Positions 54,056-63,913 are shown, counted from the first letter of the stretch. The stretch is 64,000 nucleotides of DNA from Aphodosoma sp045126975 (GCA_045126975.1 JBGVPL010000006.1:4511-68510), one strand, 5' to 3'. Notes: a model not told the origin generated them from the letters alone. A program made the numbers and translations.

Positions 54056-54799
54056 TTGAAAAAAATATTATTTATATTGATTTTGCATTGTGCATTTAGT
54101 ATTGTGAATTGCTTAAATGCTCAATTTTCGGGTATGGGTAACTCTTCATCATATAATAATGAAGAAGAGCAAATTCAACGACCAAAAGTAAAGCAATTTC
54201 AGGGAGATGTATTTCGTGGGTTGTCTGTTCATGCTGATATAGGTTCGCCAATTATTTCTTTATTGGGAGGTTATGCTCGTAGTTATGAAGTGCAATTAGA
54301 TGTGAATATTTATCGTCGTATATATCCAATATTTGAGGTTGGATATGCTACGGCAAAGAAAGAGGCGATGTCAGGAATTGTGTATGATACAAAAGCACCT
54401 TTTTTTCGTGTTGGATTAAATTATGGCTTACTTAAACCCTTTAAAGATGATGGGTCTGCTCGTTCTGTTAAATCTTATCCTTTTGTAGGTTTGAGATATG
54501 CAATGTCGCCAATCACATATAGTCTTTCAAATGTAGAGATAAAAGATGAATATTGGGAAACTTCTGTTGTAGAGCAATTTGCTAATACTACAAAATATGC
54601 AGGCTGGTTGGAAGTTGTGGGTGGTGTGAGAGTAGATTTATTTAAAGGACTTACAATGGGTTGGTCGGTGCGTTTGAAGACATTATTACATACTACTACT
54701 GATAAATCATACGTTTGGTATGTTCCTGGGTATGGAAAATCATCTGGTATGGGAGTGATGTTTAATTATACAATTGGATATACTTTTTATAGGGAATAA
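54056..54799 (+). CDS. DUF6048-like outer-membrane beta-barrel protein
   Basis: I choose the TTG at 54056 (MKKILFILILHC…), giving 247 residues and a signal peptide ending LNAQ. The open frame upstream is GAATTGA heptamer repeat. The signal core (ILHCAFSIVNC) looks like a decayed ATTGTGC array. The body is barrel-like (GLSVHADIGSPIISLLGGY, FPFVGLRYAMSP-like YPFVGLRYAMSP). It follows the DUF6452-like lipoprotein, a usual pairing. Confidence 0.75.
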   Translation: MKKILFILILHCAFSIVNCLNAQFSGMGNSSSYNNEEEQIQRPKVKQFQGDVFRGLSVHADIGSPIISLLGGYARSYEVQLDVNIYRRIYPIFEVGYATAKKEAMSGIVYDTKAPFFRVGLNYGLLKPFKDDGSARSVKSYPFVGLRYAMSPITYSLSNVEIKDEYWETSVVEQFANTTKYAGWLEVVGGVRVDLFKGLTMGWSVRLKTLLHTTTDKSYVWYVPGYGKSSGMGVMFNYTIGYTFYRE

Positions 54800-54830
54800 G
54801 GAATAGGTATTACTTATCACATATTATATT

Positions 54831-56345
54831 ATGGTACGTAGATGGTTATTGATATTAATTGTGTATTGTGTATTGTGCATTGAGCCTTGTGTGTTGTTTG
54901 CACAAAATAAGTATGAGATGCGTGCGGCATGGGTGGCAACAGTGGCTAATATTGATTGGCCTCAAAAGGGTTGTTTTGATACTGATTCACAGAAAATGCA
55001 GATGATAGAGATTTTAGATAGTCTTGAAACATTAAATTTTAATGCTATTGTATTTCAAATACGTCCAACAGCCGATGCTCTATATCAATCTGATTTAGAA
55101 CCTTGGTCATTGTTTTTGACAGGAAAGCAAGGTGTTGCTCCTGAGCCATATTATGATCCATTGGAGTTTACGATTGCCGAAGCTCATAAACGTCAAATTG
55201 AAGTACATGTGTGGTTAAATCCATATCGTGTGTTGAATAGTAGTGATTTGAAAAAACTATCATATAATCATTTATATTATCGTAAGCCTGAGTTGTTTGT
55301 AAAATATGGAAAACAGTATTATTTTAATCCAGGTCTTGATGAAACACGTCAATTTTTGAATAAAGTAGTTGCAGATATAGTTACTCGTTATGATATTGAT
55401 GCAGTGCATTTTGATGATTATTTTTACCCATATCGTGTGCCAGGAGAAGAGTTTCCTGATGAAAATACATTCAAATGTTTTTCACGAGGATTCAATAATA
55501 AAGATGATTGGCGTCGTAATAATGTAAATCTTATAATTCAAGAACTTAACGTTACAATTAAAGGTATAAAACCATGGGTTGAATTTGGTATAAGTCCATT
55601 TGGTGTTTGGCGTAATGCCGACCAAGATATCAACGGTAGTGCCACACAAGCTGGTTGTACCAATTATGATGACTTATATGCAGATGTTCGCCTTTGGTTG
55701 CGAGAAGGGTGGATTGATTATGTGGTTCCTCAACTTTATTGGGAAATTGGTAAAGAGGTGGCTGATTATGAGGTGTTAGTTGATTGGTGGAGTAAAAATA
55801 GTTTTGGACGAAATCTTTATATTGGATTGTCAGCATCTACGTTGGGTAGTGGAAAAGCCGAAGCTTGGAAGCGTCCTAATGAACTTTGTCGTCAGTTGGC
55901 AATGAATAAAGATTATCCTGCAACAAGTGGAGCGGTATTTTTCTCTTGTAAAGGTTTGTTGCGTAATGCGCAAGGCTTGTGTGATAGCCTTCAACAGACA
56001 TATTACAAATATCCAGCACTTAATCCAGAAAACAATAATCTCAAAGGTAATGCCTCTGCCGCACCTCGTAATCTTCGTATCGAAGATGGTAAACTTCGTT
56101 GGGATACTGTTGTCGATGAAGGTGGCTATCAAGTAGCATATTATGTCGTATATATGTTCGATGCTTCTTTAGGTGAAATAGATATTAATGAACCATCAAA
56201 TATATTGATGAAAACTTGTGATACAGAGGTTGATTTATCTTTAATAGATAATGAAGGGCTGAAACGTGTTACATTTGTTGTAACTACAGTTAATCGCTTC
56301 CGACAAGAAAGTGCTGTGGTTGATAAAGTTACGTATATGTATTAA
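54831..56345 (+). CDS. GHL10 family glycosyl hydrolase (DigH/YddW-like)
   Basis: A 504-residue secreted protein. The signal core ILIVYCVLCIEPC derives from ATTGTGT/ATTGTGC heptamers. The GHL10 domain (about 28-350) starts MRAAWVATVANIDWPQ and contains NAIVFQIRPTADALY, HVWLNPYRV, VHFDDYFYPY and VPQLYWEIG. E. coli DigH of this family cleaves peptidoglycan glycan strands lacking stem peptides, so a cell-wall role is likely. The C-terminal 120 residues look like a fibronectin-type domain. Confidence 0.85.
   Translation: MVRRWLLILIVYCVLCIEPCVLFAQNKYEMRAAWVATVANIDWPQKGCFDTDSQKMQMIEILDSLETLNFNAIVFQIRPTADALYQSDLEPWSLFLTGKQGVAPEPYYDPLEFTIAEAHKRQIEVHVWLNPYRVLNSSDLKKLSYNHLYYRKPELFVKYGKQYYFNPGLDETRQFLNKVVADIVTRYDIDAVHFDDYFYPYRVPGEEFPDENTFKCFSRGFNNKDDWRRNNVNLIIQELNVTIKGIKPWVEFGISPFGVWRNADQDINGSATQAGCTNYDDLYADVRLWLREGWIDYVVPQLYWEIGKEVADYEVLVDWWSKNSFGRNLYIGLSASTLGSGKAEAWKRPNELCRQLAMNKDYPATSGAVFFSCKGLLRNAQGLCDSLQQTYYKYPALNPENNNLKGNASAAPRNLRIEDGKLRWDTVVDEGGYQVAYYVVYMFDASLGEIDINEPSNILMKTCDTEVDLSLIDNEGLKRVTFVVTTVNRFRQESAVVDKVTYMY
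54856..54886 (+). repeat. (ATTGTGT/ATTGTGC)n array inside a signal peptide
   Basis: Heptamers encode IVYCVLCIE in the GHL10 gene. Confidence 0.8.
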
Positions 56346-56395
56346 TATAGACACGAGACAAAAGACACGAGACGAAAGATATGAGATATTAGAAA
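56344..56395. repeat. (GACACGA/GACGAAA)n heptamer array
   Basis: TAGACACGAGACAAAAGACACG then GACGAAAGATATGAGATATT units with a 7-bp period. Confidence 0.85.
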
Positions 56396-56434
56396 TTTTG
56401 TATCTTGTGTATATATCTAAAAATCTAAAAGAAT

Positions 56435-57193
56435 ATGAAATTTATTGCAATTATACCAGCACGTTATGCTTCAACTCGTTTTCCTGCTAAACCATTGGCT
56501 ATGTTAGGAGGAAAACCAGTGATTCAGCATGTTTATGAGCGAGTATCAAGTATATTAGATGCTGTTGTTGCAACAGATGACGAACGTATTTATAATGTAG
56601 TAAAAGCCTTTGGTGGTAGTGTAGTGATGACATCGGTTGAGCATCGTACTGGTACCGACCGTTGTCTTGAAGCATATAATAATTATGGTGTAGAGGCTGA
56701 TGTAGTGATCAATGTACAAGGCGATGAACCATTTATTGCTGAAGAGCAGATACGAGGATTGATGCAATGTTTTGATAATCCACAAACTGACATTGCAACT
56801 TTGATTAAACCATTTTCTTCAGATACGCCATTTGATTTGTTATCTAATCCAAATACTCCAAAAGTTATCATCAATCCACATGGACAAGCAATATATTTTT
56901 CGCGTAGCGTAATCCCTTATTTGCGTGGAAAAAATGGAGATGAGTGGGCTTCATTGCGTACATATTATAAGCATATAGGTATTTATGCTTATCGTATTGA
57001 TGTTTTGAATCAGATAACAAAAATGGTACAAACTCCACTCGAACTTGCCGAATCGCTCGAACAACTTCGTTGGCTTGAAAATGGACTTACGATTCAAACT
57101 GCAGTAACGAATATAGAAACAATTGGAATTGACACTCCAGAAGATTTAGTTAAAGCAGAACAATTTTACAGATTACAGATAAAAGATGTATGA
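56435..57193 (+). CDS. kdsB: CMP-KDO synthetase (3-deoxy-manno-octulosonate cytidylyltransferase)
   Basis: A 252-residue cytidylyltransferase with IPARYASTRFPAKPL, EHRTGTDRCLEA, INVQGDEPFI and YYKHIGIYAYR. Activates KDO for lipid A inner-core synthesis. Length is typical. Confidence 0.96.
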   Translation: MKFIAIIPARYASTRFPAKPLAMLGGKPVIQHVYERVSSILDAVVATDDERIYNVVKAFGGSVVMTSVEHRTGTDRCLEAYNNYGVEADVVINVQGDEPFIAEEQIRGLMQCFDNPQTDIATLIKPFSSDTPFDLLSNPNTPKVIINPHGQAIYFSRSVIPYLRGKNGDEWASLRTYYKHIGIYAYRIDVLNQITKMVQTPLELAESLEQLRWLENGLTIQTAVTNIETIGIDTPEDLVKAEQFYRLQIKDV

Positions 57194-57244
57194 TTTATTT
57201 GATTAGTTGTATGTCTCAAAAAATATTTTAAAATAATATATCTT

Positions 57245-57952
57245 ATGAAATTCAAACGTATCCTTCTCAAACTTAGCGGCGAATCGCTAATGGGAAACAA
57301 ACAACATGGTATTGACGACCAACGTCTTTCAGAGTATGCAGAGCAAATAGCAGAAATTACACGTATGGGTATTCAGGTTGGCATCGTAATCGGAGGAGGT
57401 AATATTTTCCGAGGATTAAGCGGAGCAGGTCGTGGTTTCGATCGCATCAAAGGCGACCAAATGGGTATGCTCGCAACTGTAATTAACTCCCTTGCCCTCA
57501 GCTCAGCTCTCGAAACAAAAGGCGTGAAAGCACGCGTGCTTACTGCTGTTCGTATGGAACCAATTGGTGAATTTTATACTCGCGATAAAGCAGTAGAGGC
57601 TCTCGAACGTGGCGAAGTTGCAATTTTCTCTGCAGGTACAGGTAATCCATATTTTACAACAGATACAGGTTCATCACTTCGTGGTATCGAAATTAAAGCT
57701 GATGTAATGCTTAAAGGTACTCGCGTAGATGGTATTTATACTGCCGACCCTGAAAAAGACCCAACAGCAATTAAATTTGATGAAATTACATACGATGAAA
57801 TCTATAACCGAGGTCTTAAAGTTATGGACCTCACAGCCACTACAATGTGTAAAGAAAACAACTTACCAATTATAGTATTTGATATGGATACTGTTGGTAA
57901 TCTTGTAAAAGTAGTTTCAGGTGAAAAAATAGGTACATACGTACATAATTAA
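57245..57952 (+). CDS. pyrH: Uridylate kinase
   Basis: A 235-residue UMP kinase: LLKLSGESLMG, VIGGGNIFRG, TAVRMEPIGE, FSAGTGNPYFTTDT, KGTRVDGIY. Makes UDP. Usually neighbours frr; here frr is 21 kb away on the other strand. Confidence 0.97.
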   Translation: MKFKRILLKLSGESLMGNKQHGIDDQRLSEYAEQIAEITRMGIQVGIVIGGGNIFRGLSGAGRGFDRIKGDQMGMLATVINSLALSSALETKGVKARVLTAVRMEPIGEFYTRDKAVEALERGEVAIFSAGTGNPYFTTDTGSSLRGIEIKADVMLKGTRVDGIYTADPEKDPTAIKFDEITYDEIYNRGLKVMDLTATTMCKENNLPIIVFDMDTVGNLVKVVSGEKIGTYVHN

Positions 57953-57967
57953 TAAAGAATTAATATT

Positions 57968-58008
57968 AGAGGGTATTGAAAGTTTATTTTAATACTCTCT
58001 TTTTTTTT
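57968..58008 (+). terminator. pyrH terminator
   Basis: AGAGGGTATT pairs with AATACTCTCT (one wobble) across a 13-base loop, followed by eight T. Confidence 0.85.
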
Positions 58009-58136
58009 ATGTGTATTGTTAAAAAAATCTTAAAAACACATAAAAAGTTTGTAGAATAAAATAAAAGTTGTAACTTTATAGCGCATTTTAGGTATGATGT
58101 AAATAGTGAGGGTTTAGAAATGAATAATTAAAAATT

Positions 58137-58193
58137 CAAGCGAGTAAAGCGGGTAAGTCTAATATCTCGCATCTCGTGTCTAATAATCTAATA
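58137..58193. repeat. (AGCGAGTA) and (ATCTCGT)n heptamer arrays
   Basis: CAAGCGAGTAAAGCGGGTAAG followed by ATCTCGCATCTCGTGTCTAAT just before the debranching gene; related to the AACGAGT and GACACGA families. Confidence 0.75.
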
Positions 58194-58195
58194 TA

Positions 58196-60166
58196 ATGAA
58201 TTACTTGAGATTTGACAGGCTGCTGATGGCTAACTTGGAGAAGTCGTTGGATAAAGAGATGTTACGCACAAATCGTGCAGGAGCCTATTCGAGTGGTACT
58301 ATTGTTGATTGTAATACACGTAAGTACCACGGATTGTTGGTTGTTCCAGTTGAAGAACTTGGGGGCAACCATGTTTTGTTGTCTTCGTGTGATGAAACTG
58401 TAATTCAGCACGGGGCTGAGTTTAATATAGGTTTGCACAAATATGCAGGAGACTATTATAGTCCACGCGGACACAAATATATTCGCGAGTTTCGTATGGG
58501 TTCTGTTGCAACTACTATTTATCGTATAGGTGGTGTGATTTTGCAAAAAGAGCGTATTTTGGTATCTAACGAAAATCGTGTTTTAGTGGCATATACATTG
58601 CTTGAAGCACATTCGGCTACAACATTGCGTTTACGTCCGTTTCTTGCATTCCGTAGTGTGAATAAATTGACTGAGAAAAATTCGGTTGCTCGCACTGATT
58701 TTGCAGAAGTCGAAAATGGTGTATCGTTTTGTATGTATGAAGGTTATCCTAATCTTGTGATGCAGACAAACAAACAGATGCAATGGGTGTCGGAGCCTAA
58801 TTGGTATGATGGAATAGAGTATTCGAAAGAGGCAGAGCGTGGGTATGCTTTCAAAGAGGATTTGTTTGTGCCAGGATATTTTGAATTGTCAATTAAAAAA
58901 GGTGAAACAGTGGTGTTCTCGGCAGGTATAGAGGCAATTTCTCCACGTAAGATGAAACGTTTGTTTGAAGATGAGAAAGATACGAGAATGGAACGCACTG
59001 ATTTCATTGCATGTTTGAAGGCTTCTGCTGACCAATTTCATAATCGTTTGTCTGATGGTTCTTATTTATTGGCAGGTTGCCCATGGTTTGACTATCGTGC
59101 TCGTGACCAATTTATATCTCTTCCAGGTGCAACTCTTTATGCCGACAAAGAGAAAGCATTTGATGAGATAATGGAGCGTGGAGTTGTGGCATTGCGTGAG
59201 TTTATGAATGGAGAGAGAGCAACAACTCATTTGAAAGAGGTTGATTCGCCAGATGTATTGTTATGGGCTGTATGGGCTATTCAACAATATGCTATTAAAA
59301 AAGGTGTTGAAGTGGCGGCAGAGAAATATGGTCAATTGGTATTTGATATTGTCAATTATATTCGTCGTCAGAAACATCCAAACCTTGCGGTGCATGATAA
59401 TGGATTGTTATTTGTTAATGGTAAAGAGCGTCCTGCAACATGGATGAATGCAGTAGAGAATGGTTGGCCAATCACTCCACGTACAGGTTATGTAGTGGAA
59501 ATCAATGCTTTGTGGTATAATACATTGAAGTTTGCAGCAGAATTGGCTACTGCGTTGAAAGTAGAAAATCAAGCTGATTTGTTTGATTATCAGGCAGGTA
59601 TTGTTGGTCAATCGTTGGTGGCTAAATTTTGGAATGGCACATATCTCTATGATTATGTAGAGGGTGATTATTGCAACAAAGAGGTGCGTCCGAATATGTT
59701 GTTTGCTGTGTCGTTACCTTATTCGGCATTAGACCGTAAACAACAAAAATCGGTGGTAGATATAGTTACTCGTGAGTTGTTGACAATCAAAGGTTTGCGT
59801 AGCCTTAGTCCAAAGAGTGGTATGTATCGTCCTGAGTATATAGGTGGTGAGTTAGAGCGTGATAGAAACTATCATAATGGACCAATTTGGCCATGGACAA
59901 CAGCAGCATTCGTAGAAGCTTATCTTAGAGTGTATAAGATGAGTGGTGTGTCGTTTGTGATGCGTATTATGGCAGGTTTTGAGCCTGAAATGAAAGAACT
60001 AACACTCTGTACATTGTCGGAATTATACGATGGCAACCCACCATTCCGTGGTCATGGAGCAATGAGTTTCGCAATGTCAGTAGCAGAAGTTCTTCGTGCC
60101 GCTTCGATAGTTCATAAAGCACAAACTACAATGCTAAATGCACAATTTGATAAAAAGGTAGAATAA
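58196..60166 (+). CDS. Glycogen debranching enzyme (GH133-type)
   Basis: A 656-residue protein with an N-terminal beta domain (TNRAGAYSSGTIVDCNTRKY, HGLLV) and a C-terminal (alpha/alpha) barrel with PATWMNAVENGWPITPR and the segment HNGPIWPWTTAAF. Cleaves alpha-1,6 branches of glycogen. The N-terminal domain type is that of bacterial/archaeal amylo-alpha-1,6-glucosidases. First gene of a three-gene glycogen cluster. Confidence 0.93.
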   Translation: MNYLRFDRLLMANLEKSLDKEMLRTNRAGAYSSGTIVDCNTRKYHGLLVVPVEELGGNHVLLSSCDETVIQHGAEFNIGLHKYAGDYYSPRGHKYIREFRMGSVATTIYRIGGVILQKERILVSNENRVLVAYTLLEAHSATTLRLRPFLAFRSVNKLTEKNSVARTDFAEVENGVSFCMYEGYPNLVMQTNKQMQWVSEPNWYDGIEYSKEAERGYAFKEDLFVPGYFELSIKKGETVVFSAGIEAISPRKMKRLFEDEKDTRMERTDFIACLKASADQFHNRLSDGSYLLAGCPWFDYRARDQFISLPGATLYADKEKAFDEIMERGVVALREFMNGERATTHLKEVDSPDVLLWAVWAIQQYAIKKGVEVAAEKYGQLVFDIVNYIRRQKHPNLAVHDNGLLFVNGKERPATWMNAVENGWPITPRTGYVVEINALWYNTLKFAAELATALKVENQADLFDYQAGIVGQSLVAKFWNGTYLYDYVEGDYCNKEVRPNMLFAVSLPYSALDRKQQKSVVDIVTRELLTIKGLRSLSPKSGMYRPEYIGGELERDRNYHNGPIWPWTTAAFVEAYLRVYKMSGVSFVMRIMAGFEPEMKELTLCTLSELYDGNPPFRGHGAMSFAMSVAEVLRAASIVHKAQTTMLNAQFDKKVE

Positions 60167-60169
60167 TAT

Positions 60170-60255
60170 TATTCTCGCTACGTGCTACTAAAAAATTAAA
60201 ATATAAAACGAGCAAAGCGAGTAAATCTCGTTACTCGCTACTCGTATCTAAATAT
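60170..60255. repeat. (AACGAGT)/(ACTCGCT) arrays in opposite orientation
   Basis: TTCTCGCTACGTGCTACT, then AACGAGCAAAGCGAGTAAA and CGTTACTCGCTACTCG before the glycosyltransferase start. Confidence 0.8.
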
Positions 60256-60262
60256 CTAATAA

Positions 60263-61522
60263 ATGAAAGCATTAATGTTTGGGTGGGAATTCCCACCGCA
60301 TATCTTAGGTGGATTGGGTACTGCAAGTTTTGGTCTTACTCGCGGTATGAGTATGCAGCCTGATATGGATATAACATTCGTTATACCAAAGCCTTGGGGC
60401 GATGAAGACCAATCGTTTCTCCGTATTATAGGGGCTAATTCAGTACCTGTAGTTTGGCGCGATGTAGATTGGAACTATGTGAATGAACGTATGGGCGCGT
60501 TCTTGCATCCTGACACATACTATCACTTCCGTAATGGAATCAAATATGACTTCAATCGTATAGGTACTAACGATTTAGGCTGTATTCAGTTCTCTGGTCG
60601 CTATCCTGACAACCTTCTTGAAGAGATTGGCAACTATGAAGCCGTAGCCAGCGTATTGGCTCATTCTTTGGATTTTGATATTATTCACTCTCACGACTGG
60701 TTGACTTACCCAGCTGGTATTTTTGCTAAACGCATCAGTGGCAAACCAATGGTTATTCACGTGCATGCTACTGATTATGACCGTAGTCGTGGTAATGTGA
60801 ACCCTGATGTTTATCGCATTGAGAAAGAGGGTATGGATGCTGCTGACCATATCATTACAGTGTCGAACTTAACTCGTAATACTGTTATTGAAAAATATCA
60901 TCAAGACCCCGCTAAAGTTACAACAGTGCATAATGCCGTAGAACCATTGGATTTTGTTGATGAATTGCATAAATCAGAGCGTAAAGACAAAGTAATTACT
61001 TTCTTGGGGCGTATTACGATGCAAAAGGGTCCTGAATATTTTGTGGAGGTTGCATCTCGAGTATTGGCAACTACTGATGGTGTTCGTTTTGTGATGGCTG
61101 GTAGTGGCGATATGATGGATAAGATGGTGCGCCTTGCAGCTAAAAAAGGTATTGCTGATAAATTCCATTTCACTGGTTTCTTGAAAGGTCGCAACGTATA
61201 TGAAATGTTAGCAGAAAGCGATGTCTATATGATGCCTTCAGTGTCGGAACCATTTGGTATTTCTCCGCTTGAAGCTATGCAATGTGGTACGCCAAGTATT
61301 ATCTCAAAACAATCGGGTTGTGCCGAAATTCTCGACCATGCTATTAAGACTGACTATTGGGATATTGATGCGATGGCAGATTATATCCATGCGATTGTAA
61401 AATATCCTGCTATGTACAAGTCTTTGCGTGAGAATGGATTAGCTGAAATAGACCAAATCCGTTGGGAGTATGCAGGTCAGAAAGTTCGTGCAATCTATGA
61501 TAAAGTACTTGGACTTAAATAA
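60263..61522 (+). CDS. GT4 glycosyltransferase, glycogen-synthase-like
   Basis: A 419-residue GT-B enzyme: FGWEFPPHILGGLGTASFGL at the N-terminus, HSHDWLTYPAG, VHATDYDRSRG, GRITMQKGPEYF and SVSEPFGISPLEAMQCGTP. The acidic EPFGISPLEA motif is the GT4/GT5 nucleotide-sugar site. Its place between a debranching enzyme and GH57 suggests alpha-glucan synthesis. Confidence 0.9.
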   Translation: MKALMFGWEFPPHILGGLGTASFGLTRGMSMQPDMDITFVIPKPWGDEDQSFLRIIGANSVPVVWRDVDWNYVNERMGAFLHPDTYYHFRNGIKYDFNRIGTNDLGCIQFSGRYPDNLLEEIGNYEAVASVLAHSLDFDIIHSHDWLTYPAGIFAKRISGKPMVIHVHATDYDRSRGNVNPDVYRIEKEGMDAADHIITVSNLTRNTVIEKYHQDPAKVTTVHNAVEPLDFVDELHKSERKDKVITFLGRITMQKGPEYFVEVASRVLATTDGVRFVMAGSGDMMDKMVRLAAKKGIADKFHFTGFLKGRNVYEMLAESDVYMMPSVSEPFGISPLEAMQCGTPSIISKQSGCAEILDHAIKTDYWDIDAMADYIHAIVKYPAMYKSLRENGLAEIDQIRWEYAGQKVRAIYDKVLGLK

Positions 61523-61687
61523 TGCACAATGTACAATGCATAATGCATAATTTTTTGAATAAAATAAATAACATAATATAATATATTCATAATTCATTAG
61601 TGAAGTTTACATAAATTGATACAACAGGAAGGGTATTAATTGTGCATTTTGCATTGTGAATTGTGAATTTACTAAAAATCTAATAAA
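61523..61687. repeat. (ATTATGC)n arrays in both orientations
   Basis: AATGCACAATGTACAATGCATAATGCATAA on the left and TTGTGCATTTTGCATTGTGAATTG on the right; the two can pair. No gene between. Confidence 0.85.
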
Positions 61688-62977
61688 ATGAAAACAATAA
61701 ATCTCTGTTTCCGTGTTCATCAAAGATACAATCTTAAACGTTATCGTTTCTTTGAAATAGGCAATGACCACTATTATTATGACGATTATGCTAATGAGTC
61801 GGCAATGGCAGCAGCTGTTGATCAATCATACCTCGAAGCTAACCGTATGTTGCTCGATATGATTAATAGTTCAAATGGTCGTTTCCGTGTGTCGTTCTCA
61901 ATTTCGGGTCTTGCGCTTGAACAATTTGAGCAATATGCTCCAGAAGTAATCGAAAGTTTCCAAGAGTTAGCTAAAACAGGCAGTGTAGAGTTTCTTGCAA
62001 CTCCATACGGTCATTCTCTTGCAGCGTTGTATAACGATGATGAATTCGAAATGCAAGTGAAGATGCAAGCCGATAAAATTCAAGAACTCTTTGGTAAACG
62101 TCCTACAGTGTTTGCTAATTCGGGTCTTCTTTTTAGTGATGAGATAGCCGATAAAGTTTATCGCATGGGCTATAAGACTATCATGATTGAGGATGCAAAA
62201 CACGTAATGGGATGGAAGAGTGCGCATTATGTTTATTCAAGCATTGCTAATCCTAAAGCTAAATTGCTTGTGCGTGATAGCAAATTGAGCGATGATATCA
62301 ATTATCGTTTCTCTCAATGGGGATGGTGTGAGTATCCGCTTACTGCCGAAAAATTTATCAATTGGGTTAATAGTTCACCTGCAGAAGAAGAGGTGTTTAA
62401 CATCTTCTTGGGTTATGAGGCATTGGGTCAACTTAACTCAAAACAATCAGGTATTTTTGAATTTTTCAAAGCACTTCCTTATCATGCAATAGAGAAAGGT
62501 ATGACATTCTCTACTCCAAGTAAAACAGTTGAAAACTTCAAACCAGTTGATACTCTTTCTGCTCTTTATCCAATGTCATGGACTGATGAAGAGAAGGATA
62601 TTAGTGCATGGTGTGGTAATGACCTTCAAAATGAGGCATTGAATAAACTTTATAATTTGGCTGAACGTGTGCATTTGTGTACTGACCCATTGTTGAAAGT
62701 CGATTGGCAACGTTTGCAAGATACTTCGCATTTCTTCTTTATGACAACAAAACACTACTCAAATGGTGTGGTGTTGGCTCAGAATATCCCATACGAGTCG
62801 CCATACGAGGCATTTATGAATTATATGAATGTGCTTAGTGACTTTATTGAACGTGTAAATGCTCAATATCCAACAAGTATCGAAAATGAAGAGTTGAATG
62901 CTTTGTTGAAGACAATTTACAATCAAGGTCAAGAGATTGAAGAACTAAAAGCTAAGCTTAAAAAAGCGAAAAAATAA
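61688..62977 (+). CDS. GH57 family alpha-glucan-active enzyme
   Basis: A 429-residue protein with the GH57 barrel start (CFRVHQRYNLKRYRFFEIG), VEFLATPYGHSLAALYNDDE, FANSGLLFSDEIAD and the C-terminal part HFFFMTTKHYSNG. A coiled coil (EIEELKAKLKKAKK) ends it. Probably a cytoplasmic alpha-amylase or branching-type enzyme in glycogen turnover; the exact activity is not readable. Confidence 0.9.
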   Translation: MKTINLCFRVHQRYNLKRYRFFEIGNDHYYYDDYANESAMAAAVDQSYLEANRMLLDMINSSNGRFRVSFSISGLALEQFEQYAPEVIESFQELAKTGSVEFLATPYGHSLAALYNDDEFEMQVKMQADKIQELFGKRPTVFANSGLLFSDEIADKVYRMGYKTIMIEDAKHVMGWKSAHYVYSSIANPKAKLLVRDSKLSDDINYRFSQWGWCEYPLTAEKFINWVNSSPAEEEVFNIFLGYEALGQLNSKQSGIFEFFKALPYHAIEKGMTFSTPSKTVENFKPVDTLSALYPMSWTDEEKDISAWCGNDLQNEALNKLYNLAERVHLCTDPLLKVDWQRLQDTSHFFFMTTKHYSNGVVLAQNIPYESPYEAFMNYMNVLSDFIERVNAQYPTSIENEELNALLKTIYNQGQEIEELKAKLKKAKK

Positions 62978-63009
62978 TTAGTTTTGCATCGAAAAATGCT
63001 TAAAATGCG

Positions 63010-63040
63010 AAAAATCGCCTCTAATTTAGAGGCGATTTTT
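63010..63040 (+). terminator. Terminator after the GH57 gene
   Basis: AAAAATCGCCTCT pairs perfectly with AGAGGCGATTTTT across a 5-base loop. Confidence 0.92.
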
Positions 63041-63178
63041 GTGTAATATAGGCTTTGATTGAAGCTTATTTTGATTAAATAATTATTGTCGGGAAAATAA
63101 AGCTAAGTTTTAAGTTGTTGATAATTAAAATGAAAGTGATTAGTGTGGGTCTATTTTGAAAAAATGTTGTTTTTTTGC

Positions 63179-63208
63179 TTGTTAATTTGGAAAAAAGTTG
63201 TACCTTTG
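63179..63208 (+). promoter_or_regulatory. Promoter of the SRP RNA
   Basis: TTG at 63179-63181, 19 bp gap, TACCTTTG at 63201-63208, 5 bp before the RNA. Confidence 0.8.
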
Positions 63209-63212
63209 CACT

Positions 63213-63309
63213 CGGTAAGTCCTACACGACCAGCTCCCTTTGAACTCCCCCAGGACTTGACCGTAGCAAGGGTAGGAGGTTGTAGCGGTGCGATGTAGGT
63301 AGCTTACCT
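63213..63309 (+). ncRNA. ffs: Signal recognition particle RNA (4.5S type)
   Basis: About 97 bases forming one long hairpin: GGTAAGTCCTAC at the start pairs with GATGTAGGTAGCTTACC at the end. The apical region CAGGACTTGACCGTAGCAAG fits the Ffh-binding domain (the E. coli counterpart being CAGGTCCGGAAGGAAGCAG). Preceded by a consensus promoter. Length matches the small bacterial SRP RNA. Confidence 0.88.
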
Positions 63310-63324
63310 TTTTAATTTCAATTT

Positions 63325-63398
63325 GCCTCTTTAGCTCAGTTGGCCAGAGCACGTGATTTGTAATCTCGGGGTCGTTGGTTCGAATCCGACAAGAGGCT
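63325..63398 (+). tRNA. tRNA-Thr (anticodon TGT), copy 1
   Basis: 74 bases: acceptor GCCTCTT/AAGAGGC, D arm GCTCAGTTGGCCAGAGC, anticodon loop TTTGTAA (TGT, reads ACA), T arm GTTGGTTCGAATCCGAC. CCA is not encoded. The anticodon stem has one T-T mismatch. Confidence 0.95.
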
Positions 63399-63410
63399 CA
63401 AAATATATTT

Positions 63411-63484
63411 GCCTCTTTAGCTCAGTTGGCCAGAGCACGTGATTTGTAATCTCGGGGTCGTTGGTTCGAATCCGACAAGAGGCT
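63411..63484 (+). tRNA. tRNA-Thr (anticodon TGT), copy 2
   Basis: Identical to the copy 12 bp upstream, so a recent tandem duplication or gene conversion. Confidence 0.95.
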
Positions 63485-63488
63485 CAAA

Positions 63489-63525
63489 AGAGAGTGATAG
63501 ACTGAAAAGTTTGTCACTCTTTTTT
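63489..63525 (+). terminator. Terminator of the tRNA-Thr pair
   Basis: AGAGTGA pairs with TCACTCT around a 16-base loop, followed by six T. Confidence 0.8.
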
Positions 63526-63813
63526 GTTGTGTTTTTGAGTTGGAGGCGTGTTTGTGAAATAACCGGATATTTTGGATGGTTTTGAATATTCTGTTGTTTT
63601 TTTTGGGGTGATGGTATGTGTATGGATTGCTTTATATTATATTTATAGTATGTTTATCCTATATTTATCCTATATTTATAGTATGTTATGGGTAAGGAGA
63701 AGTAGGGGGTAGTGATATTTTTGATGATTTTCGTGTATTTGTAAGTAAATTATTGATGGTTATAGTTGATGATTTATTGAATAAAGATATACGAGTAGAT
63801 TTTTTAATATTTG
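63526..63813. other. A/T-rich non-coding stretch
   Basis: Contains loosely repeated TTTATCCTATATTTAT and TTTATAGTATGTT words (63640-63685). No gene recognised. Confidence 0.6.
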
Positions 63814-63845
63814 TTTGGAGTTTTTGAAAATAATTCTTATCTTTG
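63814..63845 (+). promoter_or_regulatory. Consensus promoter at the right edge
   Basis: TTTG at 63814-63817, 20 bp gap, TATCTTTG at 63838-63845. Confidence 0.75.
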
Positions 63846-63913
63846 CATTGTTGTTATGTGGTATATGTTTTTTGATACATGCGTCGATTTTTTTGTAATT
63901 TAAATATATAGTA

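Noticed and set aside
63526..63813. An rRNA or further tRNA gene after the tRNA-Thr pair
   Set aside because: No conserved rRNA or cloverleaf sequence is seen; the stretch is A/T-rich with simple repeated words.
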